DNA of 60,000 nt from the NCBI RefSeq assembly GCF_910592395.1, contig NC_088309.1, forward strand, positions 28,462,599 to 28,522,598, read 5' to 3'. The notes beneath the pieces were generated by a model that worked only from the letters and a program-made list of their open reading frames with translations, did no database searches and had not been told where the DNA came from. The translations under genes and the position numbers were made by a program. This DNA is from Lineus longissimus (Eukaryota > Nemertea > Pilidiophora > Heteronemertea > Lineidae). How positions within the stretch are numbered: the first letter of the stretch is position 1; every line of letters begins with the position of its first letter. Shown in pieces: positions 11,566 to 25,372 of the stretch.

Positions 11566-14500
11566 AGACAATAGAAAGGTCCCTGAATTAAACGAGGTGA
11601 CTGTGGTAGTTGAAAACGTGCGTGAAAATGCAAACATTGGCATGTTCAAGAATGACAGCCATGCTATCTGTATTAGTGGCCTGTTGACCATCTGTGAATG
11701 GTTTACCAATTGGTCAAGACGCCAGCTTATGGTTCTCATGTATACACACTGATGTACTAGAGACGCCGTGAAGATTACCGAAGGTAACTCTATCTCCGTT
11801 TGCATTATGTGCCACATCCGGAGTGGCAGATTAATATCAATAGTAATATACCTCATTTGGCTCTCGTGTCTCGGGCCATGTCCACATCTACCACCGGGCA
11901 TCAGCAAAATAGGCTACTCCATCGCGATATTATTTCATATGTTACTAACTGGATGATATATTGCTAAGAAACTTGGTTCATAAACTAAAAGCGAAGGCTG
12001 AAAGAAACTTAGGAGTGGGCGTTTTTGTTGCCACAAGGACGCTTCCCATCTGTTTCTTACTTTTCTTTTTGGCTCAGACACGTTAATGGACATTCCTAGA
12101 ACGAGACGCACGTTAAGTTTATCTAATGAATTCAAATGGAAAACACTTACAATATATTAAGTGCTATTTTCATTGCTTGCATAGAAGCACCTACAAAGCA
12201 ACTTTTTGCTATTAAAGTAAAAACTATGATATCGATAATTTTACAGGACAATGTCACTTAACATACTAGATTCAACCGTATTTCATAACAACCAACACAG
12301 CAGCGTGCATGACCCAAAAAGGCTTTTAAAAGTGCAGGATGTTACCGAGATGGAAATGAAATTGGTTTCCATTTTCCGCCCATCGCAGACACGTCAATTG
12401 TGAATGTTTATATGAGCCAGCAGCCGTTGCTTGGTTTATGAACTGTCAAAGCGGGCTGACCCTCACGATACCTGATTGTTGTACAATGGTAATCGCGAAA
12501 TAAAAGATACCGCCAATTGATTCCTATGCTCGATCGATGGAGCTAACCCGGCAGCGGTTTCTGACCCGAGCATGATTGATATGTGGACAAGATCCACCAA
12601 CAATACCAACAAATCAGTGTGATATCACACCGAGTGACTCTTGTGTTCAAGTCTATTATCATCATTATCATTTATCGGCTGCAAGATTCATTTTCGAATC
12701 ACCGCCATAGGATTTTGTCCTATTTTCAGTCCTCATCATATCATTATTTCGGTGTCGTATCAATCTTGGTTACCATTCATCAAACACCAACAAAAACACA
12801 CACTCTTTCATACATCATATTACATACATTGAGCCGTAGCAACTTCTTTATTTTTTCTTGCTGTAGAAAACTCCACCATATAAAATTGTGAAAGTTACCA
12901 CTCAGGCACGCAATCTCATTACGATGTCACCCTTATCCTGCATTTGATAACTTGAGTATGCCAGAAGAGGTATTTTGCTTCTAATGAGACAGCCAACAGA
13001 CATAACATAATATTGTGTATGTATCAAATCACCTGCGAAACTATGAAACATTCATCAGGAGCGCTGAACTGTCAAAAGTATTTAGAAACTTGGAGATGAA
13101 TTGAATACGATCATATAAATCGAGAGATCGAGATGAGCAGCTAAGTCAGCTATATGTGTAACTAGTGCTGACGAGTATACTACAGTAAGTACCAGCCATG
13201 TGTTTCCAAGACATTTTTCACCATTGCCAAAAAAAGGGAAAAGTTGCGACTGGATGCAATGCTGATTATCGTAGGCAGTACGCCAGGCTGTCTCCTGTGA
13301 ATTTTCATCAATAATTACGGGTATAAAGGGTATTGCTATATCATCAACTTATTGGGAGAGCTCGGATTAGCTTTCTCGTTACTGACATTAATCCAAACTA
13401 ACATGATACATTGATATATTCCCATCACTAAGCCTGTTTCTACCATTAAGCATAGTTTACGATGACAAAGGAGCCAGACAGTGCAGATATCATTACATTT
13501 CGCTGGGTAGTTTAGGGGTGTTCCATCTACTCCTAATGGCCTAACGAACAATGCATATTTGTCTCTACGCAAAGCGCATGTTACGCTCAACTCGTCCGGG
13601 TTCTATTAATTATTGTTATGGCTTCATGTCTGAATGTCTGAGTGTGAAGCTCAGAATCAAGTCGGAACGCGAAGCAACATCAGCAGTGTCCGATATCCCA
13701 AGTAATTCAATTCAAGCAAAAGGTGTACCACCTGACAATGCAATAATGAACACAGAAAGAAATGACCACCACCAGCGACCAAAAGGAAAAACTGACATAT
13801 GAAACGCGGCTATATTATCCCTCAGTCCCATGAGTGGTACCGAGGTTCCACTCTACTTCTGAAAAAGCCAAGGATATGAGCCTTAGGATACCAAACCTTT
13901 ACGCCGGTGACGATTATTAAATGAAATCTCATCCGTTAGCGTTGAAAGCTTGTATTGGACCCTCAGACCTTTTCCAAACCTCGCAACAAAGCAAATTGCA
14001 GCAGGGCTTCCCAGAAGGTCACCGACTCATGCGAGTTTGTTAATTATTATTCGCAAACAAGGCAAACATGTCAAAGGTATTCACAATCAGGTAGAGGTGA
14101 TGGCACCTTTGGTACCTCGGGAATGCAAATGTCGCCAATGTTGGTATCTCGTCAGTACAAGTCTCCCTGGGGATAATACGTTCTGGAACAACAATCATAA
14201 AGCAGCACGGATGGCAAGGTGTTGACAGAGAAGATGGCGAGGAGTCATAACTGTGACTTCCGATATAGGTTGTGTCAATGGTGAATGCTCGGAAAATAGC
14301 TTGTTCTCGATAGGTTAAGGCTGTTTCAGGATGACATGAGCTGTATAGTTGTTCATTCAAAATAGCATCTTTGCATACTTCAGTTATTACTTGCACCTAA
14401 TTTGTTCAATCCACACACGAAGTAGTTTCAAAGTGTTGCCTACAACTACTCGTCTGAGTCTAAATGGGTTTTATGACAGTTCAAGTAAACATGAGCAGGT

Positions 14501-17500
14501 TCCGTCTCCCCCGTTAGAACCATTTTGTAGATATTAGACGCCGTGTCAATGCAAACACTTCGCTTCAGCGGCGTGATCAACGCTAGGCACATATGCCATA
14601 GTGTCAAGTAAACACACCAACCAGGAGTTCCACGGCGAGAAACCCTCTCGTGGGCGATCCTTCTAACGACGCTACTGTCACCGACAACAGCCGACGGAGT
14701 TTCGATTTAGTATTCATCACCAAATCAGGAAGATCTGCTTTTTATCAAACGAGATAATAATGAATAATAAATCGTCTGATGCGTGCTATGGTTTACTTCT
14801 CTGACAAGGACAAGAATTCAAATGAGCATTCCAACTGGCGTCCACTTTCTCAAATTTGCCTTCGACAGGAGGTACAGACATACAAATCATATACCAACAG
14901 TATGACGTGTCAATGGGTATGATAACAATAACAATAAAGGCTTCAGCACATGTGATTGAACAGCAAAGTTTTTCCAAAAATCAGTTTTTGGAAATTCCTG
15001 TTTTACACTGGCTTTGATCTGTATACTAAATGTATCTCCATCAAAAGAAACTGTCTGGTGCTTTTCCTATTACTCAGCTCTATTGGGATGTCATAATCCC
15101 GCGCAATAAAGTTGCACCTCCTCGTGGCGAGTAGGACATGGAGTGGATTGTATAATATTCAGCTCACACACACGGCGCATTAGTTTGTCTACCAGCTGAG
15201 CCAGCCTCTTAACAAACGGCTTACTTCACTTTAGGTTAATTTAATAGAAAAGTGTAGTTTAAGCGAGATGATACATAAAAAGAACATTACCGCGATGTCT
15301 CAAAAGTTTTCTCTGATGACTAACCGTTCAAGACATAAGACCCGTCCAAAGGACATTGACGCCAACGCTGGTAGATTAAGAAACGAAACAGGTTGTGAAA
15401 ATGATTTGAGCCAGACAACAAACCACAGGGATGTCTAGCCCTATCATTTTGGTCATTTTCAGGTTTATAAGCCAGATATGTAAAACGGTCAAGTTTTAAT
15501 AGTGGCAACCCTTCGCTTTGGTCATATCCATTTGGCAACCCAAGAACAGGGCTGTAGTTTCTTTTATTATTCACCTTTCAGACATAGTGTTTTCTTCTTT
15601 TCATCACACTCTACAAAGACTACAGACTCTTGTCTAAGTATTACGAAGAAAGTCAACTCACAAGTGATGTCGCATGATGCTCGTAATTATAGCGACAGGA
15701 GACAGTGGCGTGTGAATGGAGACTTGGCTAGATAGGCGCCTCCACCACGATACTAAAGACAGATAGCTAGAACGCTCACAGTACGCCATTGTGACTATTT
15801 CCATAAACGCTGATCAACAAGTTGATTGATATTGCCATTATTGCATTCCGTAGAGTAGCGAAACGTTACAAACATCACGTCTGCTCTCGAAAACCTTGGT
15901 GATATTATTGGTTTCTGGTTCCACACATGGCTAAACTCAAATATCAAAACTGGAAAATAAATAATTCATTTTGCTGATACCTTTCTCTGTATAAACCACA
16001 GTCCACCTTATTTACCATTTCGCTTCCCAGCTGCACAACGTTTGTTGATGCGCAGATCGTAGCATTTTGGGGACACCCCACATGTATGTAGGCACATGAG
16101 AGAAGTTGTTACTGTGTCAACTGCAAACTGCCTGCTTGCCAAATTTGCAAGTAGTAAATCCAACTGTTGCATGTTAGGCCTACTGAGAGAGGATCTGTGG
16201 TTCACAAGCTTGTTCTTTAATCTAACCAACTATCTGTCTCCGTCTCCATCTTCGGGCTGAGGGATTCCATCCAAAGATACAGATCACAAATTCTTTACCA
16301 TTGTAAGTTTACAGAGGGTCAACATCACGAGAGGGAGACCCTTAATAGAATTTAGCTCATCTTCAACATCCCTTTCTTATGCATCTCATGTTTCTGACCT
16401 CCTAATCCTGACGATCTGCAAACATCCAGGGCCCAAGTCGACCATTCGCCATTAATATTAAGCGTGTCATCCAATAGACAAAAAAGAACATTGTGCGTTA
16501 GTGGAAATCGTCATGATGCCTTGCTCGGAGAGACGGCCCTGTGTGCTCACTTTTGCTTTGACCTCTCCCCATGAACATGAGCCCATTATACAGCTCACTT
16601 AGAGTGGATGAACCTGCAATACTGTATGGAACTTAAAGCAGAACCGCCTGATATCGACTCTCTCTATGCCCAACTTGAACAGATGGCTGGCGTCTCTTAG
16701 CTGAACAAACTGCGAGGCAATGACTAGTAGTGTTTTCAGAAATCGTAGTAACACATCTCATGATTTGCCAATATTGGTATAATATGCGCTCAGACGATGA
16801 TGGGTAAATCATTTGGCCCCTTTCAAGTATCGTTGACCTGGGCCCATATGTACGTGCATGAATACGAAACTGAATTAGATCTTGACTAATCTTACATGAA
16901 CCTTATCGGGATTTTTGAGCGGGGAAAGTATTGGTACAGGTTATTTAGAGGATAACGTAATCTAGTTTTTAGATGAAATAAATACGACGATAGATCAACT
17001 TTGAAATACAGCTGATTACCAATCAGAACTGCGTAATAACAACAACATTTTGTTTGCTTTAGCTACATCTCGGGCACAGTCTGTTGGTTGAAGCACTTCA
17101 CCTAATGATCCGGACTTGACATATCCCGTACGGCAAGCAAGACCACGAAAAGTCTGAGTTCGAGAGAGCAAGAACATACTCCTCGCCAGGAGTAGTTTAT
17201 CTTGACTGCGGAATACTAATACCAATGACTGATGAGAGAGCAGCCTCTTGAATATTACATGAGAAGTTTATTTCTGTCAAGAGTGTAAGTTGGCCAACTG
17301 ATATCTCCACCGATAACATAATTATCGACTCTATCTATTTCTCCGTCCTGAGTGACTAAACAGACGGTAATCGTAGCCTCCCAATCTGTCATCGTTAAAA
17401 GCTAAAGCTGAATACCAAAGTTCATCTGTCATCGCATTGATTTCATCGAAAATCTAGTACCTGTCCTCTATATAACTTGTACCGATACCTTCCCAGCTCC

Positions 17501-17654
17501 CGAAAAGGTTCTTGTAGATTCGGTACAAGTTTCTTCGAAGATTCGTAGGTAAAGTGTTATTCACTTCATTACACATACTTAAGTATCACAATATGCCAAT
17601 TCTTTTGATAACATTGATGTCATTATGATAGCAGAACGTGATGCATTGAGATGG
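11566..17654. other. No supported gene
   Basis: Many ORFs of 60-118 codons, none with coding signatures I can defend. A perfect 10-bp hairpin lies at 14971-14994 (TTTCCAAAAA, 4-nt loop, TTTTTGGAAA). At about 16428 the string AAACATCCAGGGCCCA resembles one end of the foldback at 23.0 kb. Nothing else stood out. Confidence 0.45.
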
Positions 17655-17815
17655 TATTCTCAAGGAAAGAGACGCAGGGCAGACCACACACAACATGGAA
17701 GAGATCCTGAGTGGCCGAGGCGAAGTCCGTAGGACAAGAGTTGAACTTGTCCTGAACCACGAGGAGAAAACAAAGCGGGGAGGAGTTATGATTGAACTCT
17801 GCCTAGGCCGGTGAG
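17655..17815 (+). pseudogene. Decayed non-LTR retrotransposon (LINE) ORF fragment
   Basis: One plus-strand frame reads QGRPHTTWKRS, stop, VAEAKSVGQELNLS, stop, TTRRKQSGEEL, stop. This resembles the extreme C-terminus of LINE polyproteins, where GRPxxTWRR is followed by an acidic/lysine stretch and an arginine-rich Rxx(W)xxxV segment ending near LxxA. The internal stops are TGA where the family often has tryptophan, as expected of neutral decay. No reverse transcriptase or endonuclease motif is visible upstream, so this is a short 5'-truncated relic. The clade is uncertain and the assignment rests on a short match. Confidence 0.4.
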
Positions 17816-20790
17816 TATACAGTATATTTCGCTGCAGAAATGTTTAATCGCAATCTCACCGCAGCTCATTCGCAACCCACTGCAGTCAAATGGTTGGCCT
17901 CCGCAATGATGTATATACCGAACTAAATGTTCCGTCGTTTGAAAACCACTATCACGGTGGGAGAACTACTGGTCAATAGCACTTAGACGTTGTTATGGAA
18001 AGGCACTGCCGATGGCACTGACAGAGTACCATATAGAGCCAGGGGAAGAAAGCGAGGAAGAAGATTTTTTGTAGTAATGGAATGAGGAAAAAGGTGGAAG
18101 TATCGGTTTCATGTCGCTATTTACAAGATAAAAGAGGCCAAGCATGCGTGGGTTTGCCAGTAACGATGAGGCATGCACGAAAACAATTTTTACTCGAAGC
18201 GTACGTTTATTTTGCACTTCTCGCTGATTTGTTGCAACGAACCTGGAGGGACTGTTACCACCTTATCTGTCAATAACACGCATGAAGACCTTTTTTAGAA
18301 CTTTACCCAATATAAAGGAAAGGTCTCGTATGTTTTAAGAACCATCACGAAGAGCAAGACGGGGATTTATGTTTGGGTCTTTGCTGAGAAAAACTTCATA
18401 TTCACCATTCTCTGGTTTTACCAGTTTTTTATTTCTATCTATTCAGATTCAAGGGCATTGCTATAAACCACCTCTAAAACAATAAACAGGACTGGCAGAG
18501 ATGACAGCTGAGATACTTTTTTTTAAACAATCGGATACTGTTTCTGTCCCACGGCGTTTGTTAAGCCAGTCTGAGTGTCATGAATATCGTAATTCTCGGA
18601 TGTTGAAGAAACGTCAACAGTATCTTTGTTACCAACAAACCGGCTTATCTTTGACAATGTCAGAGTGGTGAAAGGTTTAACACAATCCTTGGTGTAGGTT
18701 ATGGGCTGAGACCAAAGTAAAACAACGAGTTATCCTAAATATCTCCTAAAATCTGACGAGCTTAGCAAAGAATGCCTTACAAAATTCGACTGCAATTGGA
18801 TCCCAGGAGATTTGTAAGTCAGGAACATGGCTCATATTTGCTGCATAAACTGACTTGGAAAAGTCTAAAAATTTTATCCACAGCTCATCCGATTATTTTG
18901 ATAATGTTCCGTGATCAGAGTCAGTCAGGAGGATAGGCTCCCTGAAGTATTCATGTCCCACACATTATCAACTTAATCTGGTGACCGAGGCTCATTTCAG
19001 CCGATGAAATATGAAATGCAGAAGGCCCCGTGATCGTTATTGCGCTCACACAGCCACCAAATCCACCTCAGTCAGAGAATTCTGAAGTCACGAACAGGCC
19101 TACACTATTATGGCGAATCTTACGGAGATGGGTTTGGTACGTGCCAACGCAATTTCTTTTGTAAGAAACTGTTCATGATGTTGGACCACGACCATCCATG
19201 ATACAAGGCTGAGGCCGAAGACCATTATATTCATTAGAGCATGTTTAGAGACCAGTGCTCGTGTCCATCTGTAGCAACGAGAAAAACATTCATCCCAAGT
19301 TTATAACACAATGGGTGCAGAACTGGCTGTAATGAGCTGGCAATAAGTTAGTCCAAAGCAAAAAGTCGACTGGTCACTAAAACCAATACGACCATAACCT
19401 TCATGTGATGAACACAATCTAGTTGTAAACAACGACACTAACCATCAGATAGAGATGAGGGGCAATATTGTCACGAACTTCGTGGTAGATTGGCTTTTCC
19501 CACTACTTGCAAAACATGCGTCTTGCCTCGTGAAATTAGTTTTCAGCTATCATTTAGATTTTTGGTTTCGTATTCTCACGTCTCTGAGGACTAAAGTATT
19601 CTTTTCAGCAAGCGAATCATTCAATCGTACGTAAACTGATAAAACTCTCCATAAAGAGGACGACTTTTGTATGTTTTTCGATCAGAAGATCATTGATCTC
19701 AACCTTCATCAAGACGACACCATGGACTAATCTCGTGATGCCTCTGATCAACAACAGACAGAGACAACCTGAATGATCAGATTGAAAGGTACATCTAGGA
19801 CAACGACGGCACCATGGACTAATCCCTAATGGGTCTGGATGTCCCTGATCAACAACATCCAGTCAGACCGTGCGGGCGGCCTTTGGTGTTTGCGTGACCA
19901 CCTGAAGTAGGTTGGTGTTTGCATGGTGTTAATAATATGCCTTCTAGGGTAATCAGACCATCATATAGATGAGAAAGTGGTCTTCATCTTTGGACAGAGG
20001 ACATCTTGCACGAAACATACACACGTTAAATCGGTTGTGCATGTGATAGTTAAATTACCGCTCACTCCAGGCGTATGTTGAACTAACACATCTGACCATC
20101 GAGGTCAGGCAACTTAATAATGCAGCATTATAAACGTTATCTCGCGTGGTTATTAGAATTTGAACGTGATGGGCAATGTTCGTTGTGAAAAACTATTTCT
20201 GATGACTTGCTGTGATTTATTCGTGAGGATTGTAAATAAGCAGTGGGCAATGCAGTCGTGGCCAGGCAGCTACTGCCCGATAAAGAAAGCGAATGAGCAA
20301 ACAAGGCTCGTCAATTCCAGAGACAGCCAACATCGCTTTCGCATTCACTTGTTATCGTAATCCTTATACAATTAGAAATAGGCGAATTGGATTACCCATA
20401 AACGTCATTCCCATAATTGATTTTGACCGAAGTCATGTTTGGAATGACCGCTGGCGGTAAACGCCTCTCATGACGAAAGCTCCCCAAGGATGGTGTGCAG
20501 TCAGATCGACCTCTGTCATTGATTTGTAGGACGACAAAGATTACCAGGTCAAGTTCCTCTGCATTGGCCATTCTCGGTGAGCGTTTCCTGCACCAGAAGC
20601 TCTCGAAGGATGGCAATCGCTGCATGAATCTATCTAACGGAATAAAGAGGAAGCAACAAGGGAATGCTAATTGACTTGTTGACAGCCTACAGTCAGATAA
20701 TCCGGCAATATTGTCCGTCAGGAGACAGGTTGTCTTTATATGGCTATATTGATGTACTCGTCTTTGCGGGACTCGTGCCTAGCATACAAT
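17816..20790. other. No supported gene; a diverged tandem duplication
   Basis: No coding region is supported. At about 19712-19860 a segment of roughly 90-95 bp is tandemly duplicated with divergence; both halves contain CACCATGGACTAATC and CTGATCAACAACA. Near 20440-20620 two loosely related blocks share AAGCTC and AAGGATGG. These are minor local duplications without evident function. Confidence 0.45.
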
Positions 20791-21712
20791 GCCAATGGAA
20801 AGCTGCACATCCTAGCCAGGGTTCAGACTGACTAGACTTACCAATGGAAAGCTGCACATCCTAGCCAGGGTTCAGACTGACTAGACTTACCAATGGAAAG
20901 CTGCACATCCTAGCCAGGGTTCAGACTGACTAGACTTACCAATGGAAAGCTGCACATCCTAGCCAGGGTTCAGACTGACTAGACTTACCAATGGAAAGCT
21001 GCACATCCTAACCAGGGTTCAGACTGACTAGACTTACCAATGGAAAGCTGCACATCCTAGCCAGGGTTCAGACTGACTAGACTTACCAATGGAAAGCTGC
21101 ACATCCTAACCAGGGTTCAGACTGACTAGACTTACCAATGGAAAGCTGCACATCCTAGCCAGGGTTCAGACTGACTGGACTTACCAATAGAAAGCTGCAC
21201 ATCCTAGCCAGGGTTCAGACTGACTAGACTTACCAATGGAAAGCTGCACATCCTAACCAGGGTTCAGACTGACTAGACTTACCAATGGAAAGCTGCACAT
21301 CCTAACCAGGGTTCAGACTGACTAGACTTACCAATGGAAAGCTGCACATCCTAGCCAGGGTTCAGACTGACTAGACTTACCAATGGAAAGCTGCACATCC
21401 TAACCAGGGTTCAGACTGACTAGACTTACCAATGGAAAGCTGCACATCCTAGCCAGGGTTCAGACTGACTAGACTTACCAATGGAAAGCTGCACATCCTA
21501 GCCAGGGTTCAGACTGACTAGACTTACCAATGGAAAGCTGCACATCCTAACCAGGGTTCAGACTGACTAGACTTACCAATGGAAAGCTGCACATCCTAGC
21601 CAGGGTTCAGACTGACTGGACTTACCAATGGAAAGCTGCACATCCTAGCCAGGGTTCAGACTGACTAGACTTACCAATAGAAAGCTGCACATCCTAGCCA
21701 GGGTTCAGACTG
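20791..21712. repeat. 49-bp minisatellite, about 19 units
   Basis: The 49-bp unit starts CCAATGGAAAGCTGCACATC, continues CTAGCCAGGGTTCAGACTGA and ends CTAGACTTA. It repeats about 18.8 times with very high identity. The units fall into types by one site (CCTAGCC or CCTAACC) plus two rarer variants (ACTGGACTT; CCAATAG). A variant-bearing stretch appears to recur within the array, which suggests unequal exchange of multi-unit blocks. The period is not a multiple of three and the units contain stops, so it is non-coding. High homogeneity implies recent expansion. Confidence 0.95.
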
Positions 21713-23007
21713 ATAACAAAACACACCCTAACAAACCAACTGTTTTCAATTTATGGGGCCATCTGCTGATCCCTCTGTAATTTCTAAAGTGATAAGTCGC
21801 AAGCAGTTATAAATCATATTTCAACAATGCAGTGTCAGGCTAAGTTAACATCAACAGTGGGACACTGGCAAAGAGATGCATTTATTCATCATTAAGGACG
21901 ATAAACCAAACATAAAACGCCGAAATCACTTAGCAGAATTAATTCATATTGCAGTCGATGAGACCCATGGGATCGGTGAATGTTTAGGCAAAGCATGAAC
22001 TCAAAAGACCAGCAGTATTAACCTGTCCATGGAACACCCAGACACCTCAATCAAAAATGATTTAACGTAGTTCATTTCAAATAAATGTCCGTTAAAGCTT
22101 AATGAAAATTTTAACTCGTCACTGAGTATGTCTAGTCGATACGACATATCTTTGGAAATGGAATATTTAGCATTGTCATGAAGAAGGAGATGTGACTATT
22201 ACAGTTACGTTAATTAAAGCCATTGATCAGACCATGTAAGGAAAGAACAAAAACTCATCCCATTTCTCGGATGATAACGATGTGAAACTGAGAGAAATCT
22301 TGATGGAAGACAAACCAGCTGAACAACACATTTCAGTCAGCAAATTGAATAACTCATCACTTCATGTACAATTGATTGATTTTATATTGTTCGACTGTCA
22401 TTCCTGTTATGTGTTTGTGAAGCTGGAACAGCAGCTTGTCCTTCAAGTATGGGTATTAAGCGCGATACCACGGCTTTGGTTTCAAGTGGCACTGGTGTTT
22501 GGCCTTAAAGAAAGACATGGTCTCCAACTGATGCATGAGTCGTTGGATAAAACCATATCTATATGGCTGTATTTATACAAGTATCGGTGACATTACATCA
22601 AAGCACTCTTTGCAAACGGATCATATTCATCTTTGACAAAGTACACCAAGCAGACATATCATCCAAGCCATTTTTTAAGACTGTTTTCAAGTGCATGAAC
22701 AAAGTGAGGTTTGAAGTGAGGCTTGATAAAGTGACTGCAACCTACATCACCGGTAAACTTATCGAAAAAACGAGCCAACTCAAATCGTTATATTGTGTTG
22801 TAGCCATTTCCAGCCAACTATGCCTTCATAATAGATAAAACTTGCTCGATCATCACGATGTGACATACTCTGTGGGAATACGAAACTAATAAATATGAAA
22901 TAAGAAACTATCAGAAAACCTAATTGAGACTCGAATTACTTCAAGGCCAGTGCGAACGTTGAGCAATTCTGTTATGTTTTGCTGATGAAGTTGCTGTTTC
23001 CAATAAC
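21713..23007. other. No supported gene
   Basis: Two plus-strand ORFs of about 100 and 91 codons (22282-22838) overlap in different frames and show no domain or splice logic. I do not annotate them. No repeats were noticed. Confidence 0.45.
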
Positions 23008-23138
23008 CAGGGCCCGTTGGCTCAAAACAGGTTTAGTGACTAACGCTGGCGTTAAGCCTAAGGGGATTACTTGAAGGAGATAACGAGAAGTTAACCACAG
23101 CGTCAGTGACAAAACGTGCCTTAAACATCCAGGCCCAG
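23008..23138. mobile_element. Short foldback element with imperfect arms
   Basis: The left arm begins CAGGGCCCGTTGGCTCAAAA and continues through GTGACTAACGCTGGCGTTAA. The right end, read in reverse complement, begins CTGGGCCTGGATGTTTAAGG and continues through GTCACTGACGCTGTGGTTAA. The two are alignable over some 50 bp at roughly 70% identity, so the 130-bp element can fold into one long hairpin. There is no ORF and no clear target duplication. It is probably a MITE relic. Confidence 0.45.
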
Positions 23139-25366
23139 ATGCGAGCACGCGAGCGAGCATAAGGGCAACTTCTTGACTAACTCAGTTCTGGCCTCATCTC
23201 TATGTGTCTGCATTGAGAAGAAAGACATTGCTGTTTACTCAATTCTTTAAACAGTTAAACATGGTGGACACGTGGGATGTAAAGGGTTGGTTTCCTGCAT
23301 TAATAAGCAATGACCTGAGGCAAGTACCTGACAAGAATGCAGAGGCGAAAATAGTGGCCCCATGGCAACTAGGGAATCAACTCGCCAGTTGTACCGGTGG
23401 CTATTGGTTTTACTCTATGCTTCCAATGAGAACGCTGAAATTGAAAATGAATTTTAAAAAACTCCATAAGAGAAATTTAATAACCTTACTGGACTGAACG
23501 AAAAGTGGTTGTAAAACTTCGTCGTTTCGAGTAAAGGCTGAGGTAAATAATATGGAAACAAATATCATCAATGGACCGGAATGAAAGTCATCAATCTCTC
23601 TCACGCACCTTGATGGTGGTGTAAAAACATGCAGCATCCAAGCTAATTATCGCTCCTAATGCCGGAATTGCTTTGAGGAGTTGGAGATGTTCAGGATAAG
23701 AAGACTTTTAGGACAGAAAAGGTTGCTGGTAAGAAGTTTTTAAAACACTTAACGAGTTATCACTTGGCATTAAAGCGATTTTAATCATGTTTTAGCACCT
23801 ATTAGGGGAGGGAAGTCAGGATGCAATTGTCAGGTTGGGTTTCAAAGAGAGGGGATTATAATGAGGCGGTAATCACGGCATCGCAATGTGCGGCAGAGGT
23901 GTTTTAGAGGAACTATGAAATATTCAAAAAATCATCAGCGAATGGATGATTCTCGGAGATAATGAAAAAAAATCGGAATTTGAATTCTGATTTTATAAGA
24001 CGAGCAGTAGTCTTTGTCACAAAAAACACGACTTGGGTGGAAAGAACAAACGGCAGAGGTCAAGAGACAAGCATGTGTAACGATATATTTTGCATCAGAG
24101 AAGCTGACTGACAACACGATTTTATAAGTCAAGTCATCATTATTTCGCCACTCATTTTCAACTAGTCACAAATTAAATGATTGCGGCGAGTCTCATGCCA
24201 GGCAGCCCACAACCGGCATACTAATTCAAATCACCACAGTCTGGTTATCGTTGCGACATAGTTTTGCAATTGAAAAAAGTCCGTTGCACCTTCGAAATTT
24301 GTTCAGCTTGGCTGTTCACAGGTCGTATTTGAAGATTGAACCGTCAGTCAGAATACATCATAACAAACTACTTGTGGCGAGTATAGTCAAATATTGCTGA
24401 CTTGTCACAATAGGAATGACACCTGTGTCAATATGCATGCGGGATACCAACTCTCTCTCTCAAGATATGCAATTCCAGTAACCTGTATCCGCCATCTGAA
24501 TAAATCTTTATGAAACATTTCAGATTTCTCCGGTTCCATTCTGACAATAGGAAATTCTAATGGATAGCCTTATTTTCGAATCCTTAATAATAAAAACATA
24601 TATTTGTGGTTGTTACAACAGACACAGTTAGTTTCTATGATTGGAGAGAATGGGTGTGAAAGAAGCATCCTTCAGATATGGAAAGTACCAACAATCACGA
24701 GAGAACAGTGCCAGCTACAAAACCGCGCCATTCAATGATATACCATTATGCCACGGTCCCAACTTCTGGAAGATCTCTTCACAGTAGACAAGATGACGTA
24801 ATAGACCTATGAAACCCCTTGAAACATGAGTGTTGATACATCGTCAAGTAGGCCTACTTACACTCCTTCAGCTGAAGCAGTGTTAGATGAAGAATTCTCA
24901 ATTCCTTTTAACCAATTGGATAGTATCTTTCTGGTGCGTCTTGTACTAGCTCCTGTCAGTAAAACCACTTGGCACAGAACAGATGAGGTAAACATTGCTA
25001 AAAACAAAGGTTTTTCAGCTTTTGACAAATTTCAGCCGTTTGTTCACGGATTTTTTCGGCCATGTCGACCAAAGATGATTTGGATGGACGATGTAAAGGA
25101 ATGAACGGGAAAGACTACATATCTGACCAGCCTCGCGGAGTAACTTTGGCCTCGTGTGGTCAACTATACAGGGTCACCCCAACGGCCGCATGGCTGCCGC
25201 AATTTACAAGTTATCAGTATAAGATTAAACACAAATTGCTCCCATGAAGGGCGACTGAAAACAAAGGAAAGGCATACGTTTAACTTGCAATTAGACTACT
25301 AATCAACCAGACCTTAATTTTTGTGGTGTCGTCCTCGAAAAAAACCCAAATATCTGGTGGGTGACA
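23139..25366. other. No supported gene; possible intron of the GPCR gene
   Basis: This lies downstream, in the minus-strand sense, of the GPCR exon at 25.4 kb, so it should contain its intron. I could not find an exon with TM3 and the DRY motif. ORFs here are short and featureless. Confidence 0.4.
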
Positions 25367-25372
25367 ACTTAC

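Noticed and set aside
11419-11907. 162-codon minus-strand ORF
   Set aside because: Its first part (about 11566-11907) is featureless and the rest runs through the tandem repeat, so peptide motifs simply recur with the repeat.
17695-17810. Possible first exon (ATG to GTGAGT donor)
   Set aside because: Another frame of the same bases matches a decayed LINE C-terminus, which explains the GC-rich, coding-like composition better.
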